Shown piece after piece: positions 1 to 13,262 of a DNA stretch of 64,000 nucleotides (positions within the stretch are counted from its first letter, which is position 1; every line of letters starts with the position of its first letter). The stretch is from Isoperla grammatica (Eukaryota > Arthropoda > Insecta > Plecoptera > Perlodidae). Location: the NCBI GenBank assembly GCA_945910005.1, contig OX246743.1, positions 41,843,461 to 41,907,460 on the forward strand, in the 5' to 3' direction. The notes beneath the pieces are model-generated. The model was given only the letters and a program-made list of their open reading frames with translations. It was not told the origin of the DNA and did not search any database. The position numbers and the translations under genes were made by a program.

Positions 1-3000
1 TACAATTTTGAAATTATTGTCAATTGTTGGTTCGGTTTATGTTAACCTACATCAGAAACATTATTTAAATCCGTTTGTAAGTTTTCATTTAATAAAATAA
101 ATAAACAAGTTTTGTCTTTTAGTAATTAATTTTTTGTAGGTTGGCATCTTGACGGATTTTGCTGGCTATGTTAACAGCATCGAGTTTAGTAGTCACAAAT
201 GTTGACAGAAAATTTCAGCCAAATACGTCAAGCCGTTTGACCTGTGCGCGACGAACAAAATTTAGCGCACATACATACAGACATACATACATACAGACAT
301 ACATACACACAGACAAAGCGCCGATCGAGTTGTATGGAGAGATTCACTCCGCTTCGCTACGCTCATCTAATAACTAGGAAAACGCTCCGCGTTGACAGAT
401 GAGCGATTTTTTTCAATGTATCAAATGAAATAAATCATTTGCATATCATACTAGGAAAACGCTCCGCGTTGCCAGATGAGCGAGTTTTTTTTAAGTAAAT
501 CAAACATATCATTTGCATATCATATTACTCTTACAAAAATAAATACCTTTATAATGTACACATGATTTTTTTAAAAAGAACGTGGTTCAAACTACAACCT
601 TAGAATTTGTGTATATTATTTGGCGATATGTTGCTAATAACTGCACGAAATATTATTTAAATCCGTCAAGAAGTTTTCTTTAAATAAATTAAAACCTTTA
701 AATTGATTTTTCAATGTAATTCCGCATAATCTAATTCAACCGTGATCTACTCAAAAGGCCCTAATTCATAAACTATTAAACCTACCAGTGTATGAAAAGT
801 TCCATAATGTAGATACAGACTATATCTAAAATGTGATATTGTTTAATCATACAATTACCGCATTTAAATGATAATAAAAGCGTTTTTATTTGTCTACAAA
901 GTTCGTTGTTAACATTTGCATTTTTGCCGTGAAAGTCATAAAACATAACACGCCATTGTAGCCATTCTATGATAGCTATCAACATTCCAAATACCTAGTG
1001 AGAAAGGTCTGACTCCCTACGCCATTCCTGCAGCATACTATGTGCATCTAACTTCAATGGTCCACAAATGCGAATCATATCGGTGGAACACTGTAAAAAT
1101 GAAGAAAATGTCTGCCGTAAATAAACAATATTTGTTTATAACATGGCGGTTAAAGCAACAATTTCGAAACTAATGTCGAATGTTGGTAGTAGTAATGTGG
1201 ACCTACATATGAAAAATCATTAATATAAGTGTGTAAGTTTTAATTTAAATAAATAAATAACAAAACACGTGTTTCAGTTGTTAATTTTTTGTAGGTTGGC
1301 ATCTAATGTCATTGTAGCCATTTTTTGACAGCTATCGAGATTCCAAATAATATTGCATAGGTATTGTTACGGACGCTATTTTTGGTGTATACTATATGCA
1401 TCTAATTGCAAAAGTCCGCAAATGCGAATCATATCGGCGGAACACTGTAAAAATGAAGAAATTATTGTTGTAAATAAACAATATTTTTTTATAACATGGC
1501 GGATAAACGTACAATTTTGAAACTATTGTTAATTGTTGGTACGGTTTATATAAACCTACATGAGAAACATTATTTTAATCCGTTGGTAAGTTTTCATTTA
1601 ATTAAATAAATAAACAAATTTTATTTTGCAGTAATTAATTTTTTGTAGGTTGGCATCTTGACGAATGTTGCTGATTATGTTAACAGCATCGAGTTAAGTG
1701 GTCACAAATGTTGACAGAAATTGTCAGCCAAATACGTTAAGCCGTTTGACCTGTGCGCGACGAACAAAATTTAGCGCACATACAGACATACAGACATACA
1801 TACATACATACATACACACAGACAAAGCGCCGATCGAGTTGTATGGAAAGATTCACTCCGCTTCGCTACGCTCATCTAATTACTCTTAAAAAAAAAAAAT
1901 ACCTTTATAATAAACATATGATTTTTTTACAAGATGGCGGATCAAGTTACAACCTTATAACTTAAGTATATTATTTCTTGATATGTCGCTAATAAATGCA
2001 CGAAATATTATTTAAATCCTTCAAGAAGTTTTCTTTAAAGAAATTAAAACCTTCAAGTTGATGGATTTCCGCATAATTTCATTCGACCGTGGTCTACTCA
2101 ATAGGCTCTAATTCATAAACTATTAAACATATCAGTGTAAAGAAAGTTTCATAATGTAGATACAGACTAAATCTAAAATCTTATATTGTTTAATCATACA
2201 ATTACTCGCATTTAAACTATAATAAAAGCTTTTTAAATTGTCGACCAAGTTTGTTGTTAACATTTGCATGTTTGCCGTGAAAGTCATAAAACATAACACG
2301 TCATTGTAGCCATTCTATGATAGCTAACAAAATTCCAAATACATAGTGAGAAAGGTCTGACTGCGTAAGCCATTTCGGCAGCATACTATGTGCATCTAAC
2401 TTTAACGGTCCGCAAATGCGAAGCATATCGGTGGAACACTGTAAAAACGAAAAAAAGTACTGCCGTAAATAAACAATATTTGTTTATAACATGGCGGTTA
2501 AAACTACAATTTTGAAACTGTTATCAAGTGTTGGTACTATTGATGTGGACCGACATATAAAAAATCATTAATATCCGTGTGTAAGTTTTAATTAAAATAA
2601 ATAAATAACAAAACACGTGTTTCAGTTGTTAATTTTTTGTAGGTTGGCATCTAATGTCATTGTAGCCATTCTATGACAGCTATCGAAATTCCAAATAATA
2701 GTGCAGAGGAATTGTTACGTACGCTATTTTTGGTGTATACAATGTGCATCTAATTGCAAAAGTCCGCAAATGCGAATCATATGGGCGGAACACTGTACAA
2801 ATGAAGAAATTATTGTTGTAAATAAACAATAATTTTAATAACATGGCGGATAAACGTACAATTTTGAAATTATTGTCAATTGTTGGTACTGTTGATATAA
2901 ACCTACATGTGAAACATTATTTAAATCCGTTTGTAAGTTTTCATTTTATTAAATAAATAAACAAATTTTATTTTTCAGTTATTAATTTTTTGTAGGTTGG

Positions 3001-3229
3001 CATCTTGACGAATTTTGCTGGTTATGTTAACAGCATCGAGTTTAGTAGTCACAAATGTTGACAGAAATTTTCAGCCAAATACGTCAAGCCGTTTGACCTG
3101 TGCGCGACGAACAAAATTTAGCGCACATACATACAGACATACATACATACAGACATACATACACACAGACAAAGCGCCGATCGAGTTGTATGGAGAGATT
3201 CACTCCGCTTCGCTACGCTCATCTAATAA
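1..3229. repeat. Tandem array, unit about 1.35 kb, with ACAT/ACAG microsatellite
   Basis: The same sequence block (starting ACAATTTTGAAA) recurs near 1, 1510 and 2858. A diverged half-unit with the same GTAGGTTGGCATCT segment recurs near 1158 and 2505, so the unit is composite. Copy 1 carries about 150 extra bp (375-528) holding two short repeats that contain GGAAAACGCTCCGCGTTG. Copy 3 stops at 3229. Each main unit ends with an ACATACAGACAT-type microsatellite and then CGCTTCGCTACGCTCATC. Short open frames here repeat with the unit and are not genes. A tandem core plus microsatellite plus fixed end recalls non-autonomous Helitron/pearl-type elements, but that is only a resemblance. Confidence 0.85.
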
Positions 3230-4594
3230 TTTCAGTGTTTTGGTGGAGGTGCCGGGTAAAAAAATAAATCACTACACAATGTTTTTCCTGTGTTATTATG
3301 ACGTCACATCAATATCTCTTGCGTTAATATTGTCATCACGTGTTTTATCGTGATTTGATCTCACGCCACGTGATCTTTATCACGTGGTTTCTCATGCGTT
3401 GAACGCGAGCTTTGAGGGGGGGGGGGGGGGGGTCTTACAATTTAATGAACCAATCTGATGCAGTGTTTCACCGAAATACCGTAGCTTATATAAAAGACGT
3501 AATCAAAGTCGTAAACTGAGATGCTTTATGTTTTTTATTAAAGACGAGGGATTTATGTTGGGCTCTTCAGAACATTTGGGACTAGATTTTAAGGGGGACA
3601 TCTCATTCGCAGAAGCTTTCTTCGCAGAAAGTATTTTGCAACAAATGAGTTGGGATCACATTTCCTCGTCTGTTTGTATAACTCTCGATACGAACTTAAA
3701 TTAATTTTTTTAATTACTCAATGAATCAATTTTCGATCAGGACTGTTAAAAGTTAAGATTGAACTGAGAGATATCAAATGGTGGTTAGTACTAGTTTAAA
3801 ATTTACTTGAATTCATAAAACAACACTGTATTTCGTTATTTAATCCACTTTTAAAATCTTGAAGCTATTAGTAATCGGAAACTGTTTTCCACTTTCAATT
3901 TCGGTACCAGTATTAAAAATAGACAGACCTTCATAAACAAACCCCGTGAATATAAGATGTAAATCATTTCTGAAATTTTAGATTTAAACATTTTTGTATT
4001 CAGACTGAAGTCTTCAATTTATTACATTCGAAATTTAAAACTAGCATTGTTTCACATTATAATACTTACAACAGAGCCACGAAATGTCAAATGGCTCCAC
4101 GTGTAGGAAAGTATATAGAGAAGTCTACTCGTAAACTCTCCGGACTCACAACACATATTTCACCCCTCACATGTTTCCCTGTGAGTTTTATCACCCCCGT
4201 TATGTCTCCTTGTGATGTAGGCCAATGAACAGCACCGTAAACAGCGTTTTATGACGTAGACTGTAGTGGCTATGCAAGTAGTCAGTCAGCAGGTGTCGCG
4301 CTGACCGTTACAGCTAGCGCGCGCGCTCTCGAGCGGTGAAGCGGGGAAGCTCGCCGCATATGTGTGTGTGGGTTGTTTTATTTACCACTTCGGTGGCTCA
4401 ACGCACCCACACTGGCCTACTTGTAAACCACGCCCATGTACAACGCTATAGAGTATATTAGTGTGACGTCACGATTCCCGTGTCAACCAATGAAGAACCG
4501 TATTTTTGACTCCAAACAATCATGACAGTTGACAGATAGTTTTGTTTTTGCAAACATTGTAGCGAGGGTTATCCGTTCAGATATTTTGTTTTCC
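3230..4594. other. Unannotated AT-rich stretch with a 17-G tract
   Basis: No open frame with recognisable protein similarity is seen. A run of 17 G lies at 3416-3432. Between about 4300 and 4400 the sequence becomes GC-richer with CpG-containing motifs. I see no clear promoter or RNA gene. Confidence 0.5.
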
Positions 4595-5133
4595 TAAAGC
4601 GCTCGTTACACGGGGAAGTGAAACGAAAAAGTGAAAAGAAAAAGTCACTTTTCTAAAGTAGAGATAGCATGTTCCTTATGGGACTTTCCGGTCGCTGTCA
4701 CACGGGGAAGTCGAAAAGCAAAAAGTAAAAACTTTCCGCACTAGTCGAGCTCGGTTCAACAACTGGAAAGCGAAAAGCGAAATAACCTTGAACAGTTGGT
4801 CGTGATTGGCTGGTAATGTTGCCATGGACTACAACTTCGGGAATAAGTCGACAGTCATTTGGGACGTCCTGTTAACTTTCCTAGAGATGTGTGTAAACAA
4901 GGCGGTGGTGTTACACGTACGTACAAGACGGGAGAAATCAATCGCCATACCTAGTTAGTTACCACTCTTGCCGCACAGCGCCCGATAGTGTTGCACGTAG
5001 GTCGAGAGATGGCGCCACACGCACACTGTTTCTTTTCCTCGAGAAGTGTCCCGTGTAACAACTTCGGAAAGTCTTTTTACTTTCCACTTTTTGCTTCTCA
5101 CTCTTTTCACTTCCCCGTGTAACGAGCGCTTTA
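4595..5133. mobile_element. Inverted-repeat element (MITE-like), TA target site
   Basis: The ends are inverted copies of each other: AAGCGCTCGTTACACGGGGA at 4597 reappears in reverse complement ending at 5131. Both ends are flanked by TA, as expected for Tc1/mariner-type insertion. The ACACGGGGAAGT motif recurs inside (near 4700). No transposase frame is present, so this is a non-autonomous element of 539 bp. Confidence 0.75.
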
Positions 5134-6690
5134 ACACGGAACAGTGAAAAAGATGTAATGATATAATCACTACTTTAAATAATAGCAACGTTTCAGGAAA
5201 GTTGTTTGGAGTCAGATAGCTCGTCCGCCATTTAATCTGACGTCATCACTAATTCAGTCTATTGTACAATCCTACCTATACATGGGGGATGAAAATAAAT
5301 TGAAAGGATTATGAATTTAAAAGTATAATAGGGATATTTCTTTTATTTTTGATATTTGTAAAAGTCTGTACAATATAAATATATTTAGCTACAAATCATC
5401 CCGGGAACATATCTCGACGAATTTACAGGAACAGATTTAGTGGAATAGAAAATAAAGTCAAATAGAAGTGTTTTTTTTACCGTGCCTTGTTGTCAAGACA
5501 TCTCAGATTTTCGTTTTATGTCCCTTTTTGGGAAAGGTGAGGGTTCTATATACGCCTGGTTGACAAAAGAATTTATTTTTTTGTATTTGTTATTAAATAT
5601 ATTGGGAGAGTTCACAAATAATTGGCTGGGGCGGTACCGATTGGATACAACAATGGTCTGCGAAGAACAAGACAGGTTTGACGGCTGCGTGGACGTATAA
5701 AGAAGAAAACTCACAAGTTTGTTGGTCACAGCTGTTTCGGTTGGCTTGATTGGTTCAGTTAACTCTTGAGGGATGTAGCACTTGGGGTAGCGGGAAACTG
5801 TTGATGGAAGGAGGATGGAAATATTTTGGCTGGCGGTGAGAGCGGGAAAAAATATAACTTTGGGCCGAAAGTTTTTTTTTATTACAAATTACCAAAAATA
5901 CATTTGCTACTTTTCTCTTTAAAATTTAGATTACATTTAAGGTTTCTCATATTTCAGTTATTTAAGTTATTACAAAGTATGAACTGTATGAAATGTATAA
6001 TAAAAACTGTAAAGTATGAACTGTTTTGAATGAATTATAAAAAATACGTCAAGATATATAAAATAAAGACAAACTAACATTTAAACATCATGGCAACAGT
6101 GAACAAGGTACAATTTTGTTAACAAAACAGAAGAAAATGTATGTTTAAAATATTTTTATATGTTTGAAAAATTTACAATATTACTAATTCAAAACTTATC
6201 TTAAATCATGTTTTTTAAACCTAAAATGTTACACACAAATATTTATTTTCTCGTTCACTAGTGACGTAGTTAAGGCATACACCACACAATCCTTAAATTT
6301 ATACTTATCGAAATCTTTAGATAAACTACAAGTTAACGGGCGTTACATGAACGATTTTGAAAACAAAAGCCAAACATTATTACCTTATTGCCTAAGCCTA
6401 CATCTGAAACGTACAATTCAACATACATGCAAGTAAATTTACTTCCGTCAAAATCAGCATGACAATGTCATTTAAAAGGATGGTGTCAGTAGAAACTACA
6501 ATCAATTCTTAAAGAAAAATCAGGTGTGAATATTAAAATACGTATGTATAATGTAAGACGTTTCAAAAACACTATTTTCTGAGTTTTCTTCTTGGAGTTA
6601 CGAGATTTTCAGAGAATTTTAGAATACAATTGCACATTAAATCATATAAGCAACGCACACATACACTTTCGTACATACAGACAATCAATT
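5134..6690. other. Unannotated AT-rich stretch
   Basis: Only short open frames occur (72-78 codons near 5482-5729), overlapping on both strands and without recognisable motifs. No RNA gene or repeat was recognised. Confidence 0.45.
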
Positions 6691-6810
6691 ACACATAAAC
6701 ACACTCACACAATCATATATACACATAAACACACTCACACAATCATATATACACATAAACACACTCACACAATCATATATACACATAAACACACTCACAC
6801 AATCAGATAT
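6691..6810. repeat. 30-bp minisatellite, four copies
   Basis: The unit ACACATAAACACACTCACAC followed by AATCATATAT starts at 6691, 6721, 6751 and 6781. The copies are nearly identical; the last has one change. The open frame across it is a by-product of a unit divisible by three. Confidence 0.95.
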
Positions 6811-7459
6811 ACACTCTACTTTTTTAATTTTCAAATTCATTTATACTGTTTGTAGTAAGAAGCACAATAGAGATAAAAGATCACGAATATACCATTATTA
6901 ACTTCTGTTTGTGAATATATTGTAATCATTTAATTCTAGTTATAAGAAGGGACAAGTTTGGTTTGTTTTTTGTCTTTTAGGCTTATCGAATAGAAAACGT
7001 AATTATAACGTATTAGGTTTAATGTCCTCGATATGAGTTTATCCCCAACTCTTAATGCTAGGATTCTGTACATATTTTAATATTCATTATTTTACACACA
7101 TAAACATTTTACATAAAAGGGTAGTCTCACTGAAGAAACCGCGTCCAATTGACGTGTTTTAGCTCATTTTTAGAACGCTCCACAATATTTAAAAAGTGAC
7201 AAATATCAAGAATGTAGTTTTGTAAGAACAAAAAAACTACGATAACGAATTTCAAATATGGCAATCAATACGGTCACCCTTAGGGCCGACAATTAGTTAT
7301 ATGAATTCTTTAATTGGCTGCCCTTATGACAAACGTAGTGATCGCAACATTTGGAATTTTGCTTACACAGTTTTTAGTTCTTACAAACCTACATTCCCGA
7401 CATTTGTCACTTTTTCAATATTGTGTAGCGTTCTCAAAAACACAATAATCTGATGTGAT
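6811..7459. other. Unannotated AT-rich stretch
   Basis: No credible open frame, RNA or repeat boundary was recognised here. Confidence 0.4.
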
Positions 7460-7815
7460 TTTTGCAGTGAGCCGAGCCTGTCCTTTCACCTTAATATTTT
7501 TATACATTTTTCTGCCATTTGTCTAGTAGTAATTTTTCAACTCGTGGCATTTTATGTTTTTTTTAATTCGTTTTCATTTTTTTTGTCAAGTCCATAAACT
7601 TAACTTTTGTGTATTGTATAGCACTAATTTACAAATGAACATTTTTGCAGTGAGCTGAGATATCCTTTCACCTTAATATTTTTTATAGATTTTTGTACCA
7701 TTTGTCTAGAAGTAATTTTTCAACTCGTGGCATTTTATGTTTTTTTTTTCATTTTTTTTGTCAAGTCCATAAACTTGACTTTTTTATATTCTATAGCACT
7801 GATTTACAAATGAAC
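7460..7815. repeat. Two-copy direct repeat of about 180 bp containing the TGCCA motif
   Basis: The segment beginning TTTTGCAGTGAGC near 7460 is repeated near 7644. Both copies run through CCTTTCACCTTAATATTTTT and then the motif AGTAATTTTTCAACTCGTGG (7513-7549 and about 7697-7732). They are the first members of the dispersed TGCCA...TGGCA family that recurs to about 21000. Confidence 0.8.
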
Positions 7816-7944
7816 CACACGTTCTAATAATAATACGAAACCTTCTCGACCTATCGTTAAAACTCGAGTTATTTTCTGAACGTATGCACCATTATAATTT
7901 TGTTTGCACTCATCTTATTAACTATGGCTAATCTAGTTCACTAC

Positions 7945-8020
7945 TTTTACTAGACTAGGCTGACTCTTACCAAAACTTCTTCATGAGAAGACAGTGTGAC
8001 AAGTAGTCAGCACTTCTACG
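7945..8020 (+). ncRNA. Candidate structured hairpin, copy A
   Basis: GCTGACT (7959-7965) pairs perfectly with AGTCAGC (8005-8011), and CTT (7966-7968) with AAG (8001-8003), leaving one bulged base. The flanks TAGACTAGG and CACTTCTA are shared with seven other copies. Size and shape resemble a microRNA precursor. Strand and expression are not shown by the sequence; the strand given is the one in which all copies read alike. Confidence 0.45.
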
Positions 8021-9550
8021 GTTTTTGAAAACTGTTGACAATCATAAATCTGTGACAAATCTTGTGAATGTGTGTGAAGTGTATTGAATGCCCGCAACAA
8101 ACAGATACACTAATTTTCAAAAACGTAGCGAAATTGTATTATATCTCCCATTGGTAAATTTTTGTATCCGATTTTATTTTTTTTTGTGGTTTTTGGTTTT
8201 CAAATACAGTATTCTACAGCAGTACTGTCAATTTTGGTGTAAATAATCCTAAGCCAGCTGGAAGATAAGTTTGTGATTATACGTTCAATAATAGAGCCAA
8301 ATTTAAATAAAAGAGTTTGCAATGAAAACAATGAAAGCAACGAAATACAAATGTTTGCCAGTTTTTCTGTCTGCCTTATCTCATTGTTACGGAAAACTAA
8401 ACATACAACACACTTCATTCATCATTATGTACACAAAAACTAATTCTATCTAACGTAATTTGTATATTTTATCTAACCTAATAAGTATATTTATAAATAA
8501 AACAATTTTTATAAATACTTTGACGATGTCTGCGATTTCACTGATTAAAATAAAAACACCTTTATATTAAAATAACACCCATTGGTTGTCGCTAACCTTT
8601 ACTAGCACAGTCTCAAGCAAATACTGAGTGCTCTATATTATATGTGATTTTTTTAACCATACCCTGTAATATAACCTAAATATTAAACTAGCTTACTTTA
8701 AACCTTTATACAATACAAAGAAACATACAGAGTAAACATGAAACATGACGAAAAACTTATTTTGATTTGTCTTATATTATATTATTATGTACATTTATTT
8801 GTTTTCTGTGTCATCGCTTTCTATGGACTCATGGCTACATCCTCGTATTTATGTGAGTTTAATGGGGTTGTATCTAGAGCTGGAATTTCATCTTATTATA
8901 AATGCATCATATGTTTTGTATTGTTTTGCATGTTTTAGTATAGTTGTGTTTATTTTGTCTGTGTTCTTAATATCACCCAGTTACTTTTTAACGAAGAAAC
9001 ATCCATAATTTATGTATCGTGTTTTCGTTACGAAATGTTCGCACAGTTTTTGGTAAGTATATGGTTCTTTTATTTTTACATCTAAATACTGAATGAAAAT
9101 TCGCCGAATGATTGTTGTATAAGCACCTACATGGCTGATAAAATTCTTTTTTTGACTTATGTGCCTTTTTCAGAAGTAATTTTTTAAAAGTTTTTTAAAT
9201 TGTCCATGTACAATTTTAATGTTTTGTTGTTTTTATAAAGCAAATGATTTTGTGTTCAGAACACGAGTCTATTGTTAATGTCAGAATTTCACCATGATTA
9301 TATACCAATGCAAGTGATGAACAGAAAACATTAATTTCTAAATAAACGATATAGATTGTTAAAGTTTTGTAATGTCTTTACATGTATGGTGTACTTACTA
9401 CACATGTCATACGATTTAATGATATTATTATGTACATTTATTTGCGATTCTATGTCATCGCTTTCTATGGACTCATGGCTACTCCTCTTATTTATGTGAG
9501 TTAAATGGGGTTGTATCTACATTTATTATACTGATATTAATTAGTAATTT
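8021..9550. other. AT-rich array flank with a diverged duplication
   Basis: A segment around 8784-8890 (CATCGCTTTCTATGGACTCA, then TTTATGTGAG) recurs around 9425-9525 and, more weakly, near 12430-12470. A 66-codon frame at 8738-8938 lies in it, but it is hydrophobic low-complexity sequence and is not kept in the other copies. I do not regard it as a gene. Confidence 0.5.
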
Positions 9551-10290
9551 TTTTTATTTTTTTTGCCAATCGTCTTAATAGTAATTTTTCAACTCCTGGC
9601 TACTGTGTTTATTTTTTATTTTTTTTTTGTTTTTTTTTTTAATTTTTTATACAAAATAAAGTTCCACTAATAAACTAAATATCCTACGTTAAAATTATTT
9701 TTTTATATTTATTTGCCAATCGTCTTAATAGTAATTTTTCAACTCCTGGTTTTTTTTTTTTAATTATTTTATATTTTTTTGGTTGTTATATTTTTAATAC
9801 AAAATTAAGTTCCACTAAGCAACTAAATATCCTACGTTAAAATTATTTTTTATATTTTTTTGCCAATCGTCTTATAAGTAATTTTTCAACTCCTGGCTTT
9901 TGTTTTTTTAAATTATTTTATATTTTTTGGTTGTTATATTTTTAATACAAAATTAAGTTCTACTTAGCAACTAAATATCCTACGTTAAAATAATTTTTTT
10001 ATATTTTTTTTGCCAATCGTCTTAATAGTAATTTTTCAACTCCTGGCTTTTGTGTTTTTTTTAAATTATTTTATATTTTTATATTTTTTTGGTTGTTATA
10101 TTTTTAATACAAAATTAAGTTACACTAAGCTACTAAATATCCTACGTTAAAATTATTTTTTTTATTTTTTTTTGCCATTCGTTTTAATAGTAATTTTTCA
10201 ACTCCTGGCTTTTGTGTTTTTTTTAATTATTTTATATTTTTTTGGTTGTCATATTTTAAATACAAAATTAAGTTCCACTAAGCAACTAAA
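9550..10290. repeat. Tandem array of about 150-bp units carrying the TGCCA motif
   Basis: TGCCAATCGTCTTAATAGTA followed by ATTTTTCAACTCCTGG occurs near 9564, 9713, 9861, 10011 and 10173. The copies are separated by T-rich sequence and a shared ACAAAATTAAGTTCCACTAA block. Five adjacent units give a local amplification of the dispersed motif. Confidence 0.9.
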
Positions 10291-10324
10291 TTATCAACAA
10301 CTAAAGCAACTTGATAGTCTATCT

Positions 10325-10412
10325 AATTCACTACATGCCCTATACTAGGCTAACGCTTGCCTACAATGCTTCATAAGAACTCCATGTGACAAGCGGTTAA
10401 CACTTCTAACTT
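10325..10412 (+). ncRNA. Candidate structured hairpin, copy B
   Basis: ACTAGGCTAACGCTTGCC is followed, after a loop containing CTTCATAAGAA, by GTGACAAGCGGTTAACACTT. The lower stem pairs TAAC with GTTA, and CTTG with CAAG continues it past a bulge. It belongs to the same family as copy A but has different stem bases. Confidence 0.45.
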
Positions 10413-11509
10413 GTAGAATCACATTCTATGATTACAAAGTCACCATTGAACACGTCAGAAACTGAATGGGTCAGTCTGAAAATACTATTTATTATTTGTA
10501 GTTTAACGACGTACTCGTCAACTTTCATAATATGACATCGGGTATATACAAGTTAAGTAATTAATTTGTCCTGTGTTGATCACTTAAAAAACGTTCCACT
10601 GATTGTGAAGCTATATATACATTGATTTCAAAGTGGATTAGGTAATAATTGAGAATTTAAATTTAGATGACGACAATTTTAAGGTGAAAATATTTACAGA
10701 AAGAAAACGGTTTCATTTATTGCTAATGTTGAAAGTTCACTTTTAAATAAACGAAATAAAATGTCACTTGGAATGTTCAAAGGTTACTTTATATCTTATA
10801 CGGAGTGTGAAACGCGTCTAAAATAGTACGAGTCATCTTAATGCATACTTATGTGGCTATGTACTCACAAAGTTCTACCTTAACTTAAATAGTCATTTAT
10901 TTTTAACATTTATATTTCAATAGCAGCTTAATGTAAATTGTTACAGCAGCTTTAGTGATAAAACGTTATAAGTGTTCATGTATGGGTGATCACGGGCATC
11001 TTTATATTCAAGAATACAGCCATGACAGTTGAGATGTGGCTACTCACTACTCAGGATGTATATCCATGTCAATGAACCGTGTGACAATAGCAACGGAGAG
11101 TTCATTTCCGCTTTATGTTGTTTAATATCGAGATGCCAATGATTAGCCACAGAAATGTTTTTTTTTCTGCCATTCGTTTAGAGGTAATTTTGTAACTCAT
11201 GGCATGCACGTTTTTATTTTTTTTATTTTTTTTATTTTTTTATTTTTTATGTTATAATTTATCGTAAGTGTGTATGTACATTGTTTGAATGCTGCATTTC
11301 CTAAACTACGGTCTACCTTATCAGTTAATTGGTACAGTTGAATTTGTGAGAGCTTTAGAATGTGGATTCACATATGTTTAAATGCTATATCCTATACTAC
11401 CTTATCAGTTAATTTGTACTTTTGAATTTGGAAGAGCTTTAGAATGTGGATGCAATTCGATTGCATCACATCATCATAAGATGGTGTTATATTAATCCAC
11501 CTCTATTGT
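10413..11509. other. AT-rich array sequence with one TGCCA motif
   Basis: A single copy of the TGCCATTCG...CATGGCA motif lies at 11168-11204, followed by T-rich DNA. A local duplication around 11290-11450 shares CCTTATCAGTTAATT and GAGCTTTAGAATGTGGAT. No protein gene was recognised. Confidence 0.5.
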
Positions 11510-12125
11510 TGATGTGCTTGATTTGTGACGTTTTGCGTAATTGCTTTGTAGTAATTTTAATACTAGGTGATACTTGCGATTTATTTATTTTTTAGTAATT
11601 GTAAGTGATTTCTTTGATTGATTTATGTTTGTGTGATTTAGTGATTGTGAATGAGTAATTTTTAAGTGTGTGTTTTTATCTACGTATCTAAACCTGCAAA
11701 AGCTCATTGAAAGTTGGTATTGAAAAGTTCAAAATAAGTCTGATTGGTTATGTGATTTTTACGATTTTGTTTATATTTTTTAGTGATTGTAAGTGATTCG
11801 TTTGAGTGATTTATGTTTGTGTTATTTAGTGATTGTGATTTAATGATGTTTAAGTGTGTTTTTTTATCTACGTATCTAAATCTACAAAAGCTCATTGAAA
11901 GTTAGTGTTGAAAAATTCAAAATAAGTCTTATTTGAGTCTGATAAGGTGATTTTTGCAATTTTTTTGATTTTTTAGTGATTGTAAGTGATTTTTGTGAGT
12001 GATTTATGTTTGTGTGATTTAGTGATTGTGATTAAGTGACGTTTAAGTGTGTGTTTTTATCAACGCATCTAATCTAAAAAAGCTCATTTAAAGTTTGTGT
12101 TAAAAAGTTCAAAATAAGTCTGATT
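11510..12125. repeat. Tandem repeat of about 190 bp, three copies
   Basis: AAAAGCTCATTGAAAGTT recurs near 11698, 11885 and (diverged) 12078. Each copy is preceded by TTTTAGTGATTGTAAGTGAT and a TTTATGTTTGTGTGATTTAG-like block. The unit is about 187-193 bp. Confidence 0.85.
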
Positions 12126-12773
12126 GGTTCCATTGTAATCTTTAATGTAAGTAAGCCTTACTTATTTAAGAAAATTACTGTACTTTCATAATACATTAAC
12201 ATCAACTATACATTACCATTTTGATGTGAGTTCTATTTACAAAATTATTTTAACCTAAGTCAATCATTTTTATTATATATATGTACATGTATTATATATA
12301 TGTATTACACTAGCCTACCTATACCTTTATACTATGAATAATACACTGTAAAAATAAAACTAGACGTTGGAACGTATATTATAATTATTATGTGGAGTTA
12401 TTTTCTATAATTTTGAATTTGGTTTTTATGGACTTCAGAATAATATGGCATCGTGTTTATGTGAGTTTGTGAGTTATCGAGAGATACATAAATGTATCAC
12501 ATGTTTGAACATTTACATTATTGGCAGTGTATATTCCTTTTCTAATTGTATTTTACTAAATCATCTACCCATAGTGGGGGCACACAGATTAAACACACTG
12601 TACAGTGTCTTGAACATTGTACAAAGTGTAATGCAAACCTAATCTACACCGTCAATTACAGAGCTCTGCATATTATATTATATTACTAAACCACTAATAC
12701 TACCACATTCGTTTATCATCTAAATACGCCAACTCAAGCACTCAAAAACGCTGGACTCAGACGAAAATAGATT
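12126..12773. other. Unannotated AT-rich stretch
   Basis: It contains a short TA-rich ATATATGTACATGTATTATA region near 12275-12305 and the third, weak copy of the TTTATGTGAG segment near 12455. No gene was recognised. Confidence 0.4.
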
Positions 12774-12966
12774 ATGATAATGATGTCGATGATGATGATG
12801 ATGATTATGAAGATAATGATGATGATAAAGATGATGATAAAGATGATGAAGATTATGATGATGATGATGAAGATGATGATGATGATGCTGAAGATGATGA
12901 TAGTGATGCTGATGATGATGACGATGATGATGATGACGATGATGATGATGAAGATGATGGTGATGT
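12774..12966. repeat. (GAT)n trinucleotide tract
   Basis: An imperfect GAT repeat interspersed with GAA, GCT and AAT triplets. It creates long open frames on both strands (poly-Met/Lys one way, poly-Ile the other), which are artefacts of the tract. Confidence 0.95.
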
Positions 12967-13159
12967 TACAATTTGGGTTCATTGTTATCATATTTTTTCA
13001 TTTGAGTCCACCGTCTTTGAGCGACTCATTTGACGGATTCAGACGAAGAAATAACTTACCATTTTATGACTTATCCTAACCGCTACCTACTTTTTTATGT
13101 GTGTTGCACCGTCTTAAGTATTTTACATGTTTTAACACATTCTTAAGATAACATCTATT

Positions 13160-13262
13160 CTACTTGCTCTAACTAATTCACTACTTGTACTAGACTAGGC
13201 TACCTCTTGCCTCCGCTGTTTCATGTGAACCACGCGAGGCAAGAAGATAACACTTCTATGTT
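13160..13262 (+). ncRNA. Candidate structured hairpin, copy C
   Basis: CTTGCCTC (13206-13213) pairs perfectly with GAGGCAAG (13236-13243). The stem continues below a one-base bulge through T-A and C-G pairs. The flanks CTACTTGTACTAGACTAGGC and ATAACACTTCTA match the other copies. Confidence 0.5.

Noticed and set aside
8738..8938. 66-codon hydrophobic frame with possible membrane segments
   Set aside because: It lies in a diverged duplicated segment; the other copies do not keep the frame, and it is low complexity.
12734..13079. Poly-Met/Lys and poly-Ile frames
   Set aside because: Translation of the (GAT)n tract.
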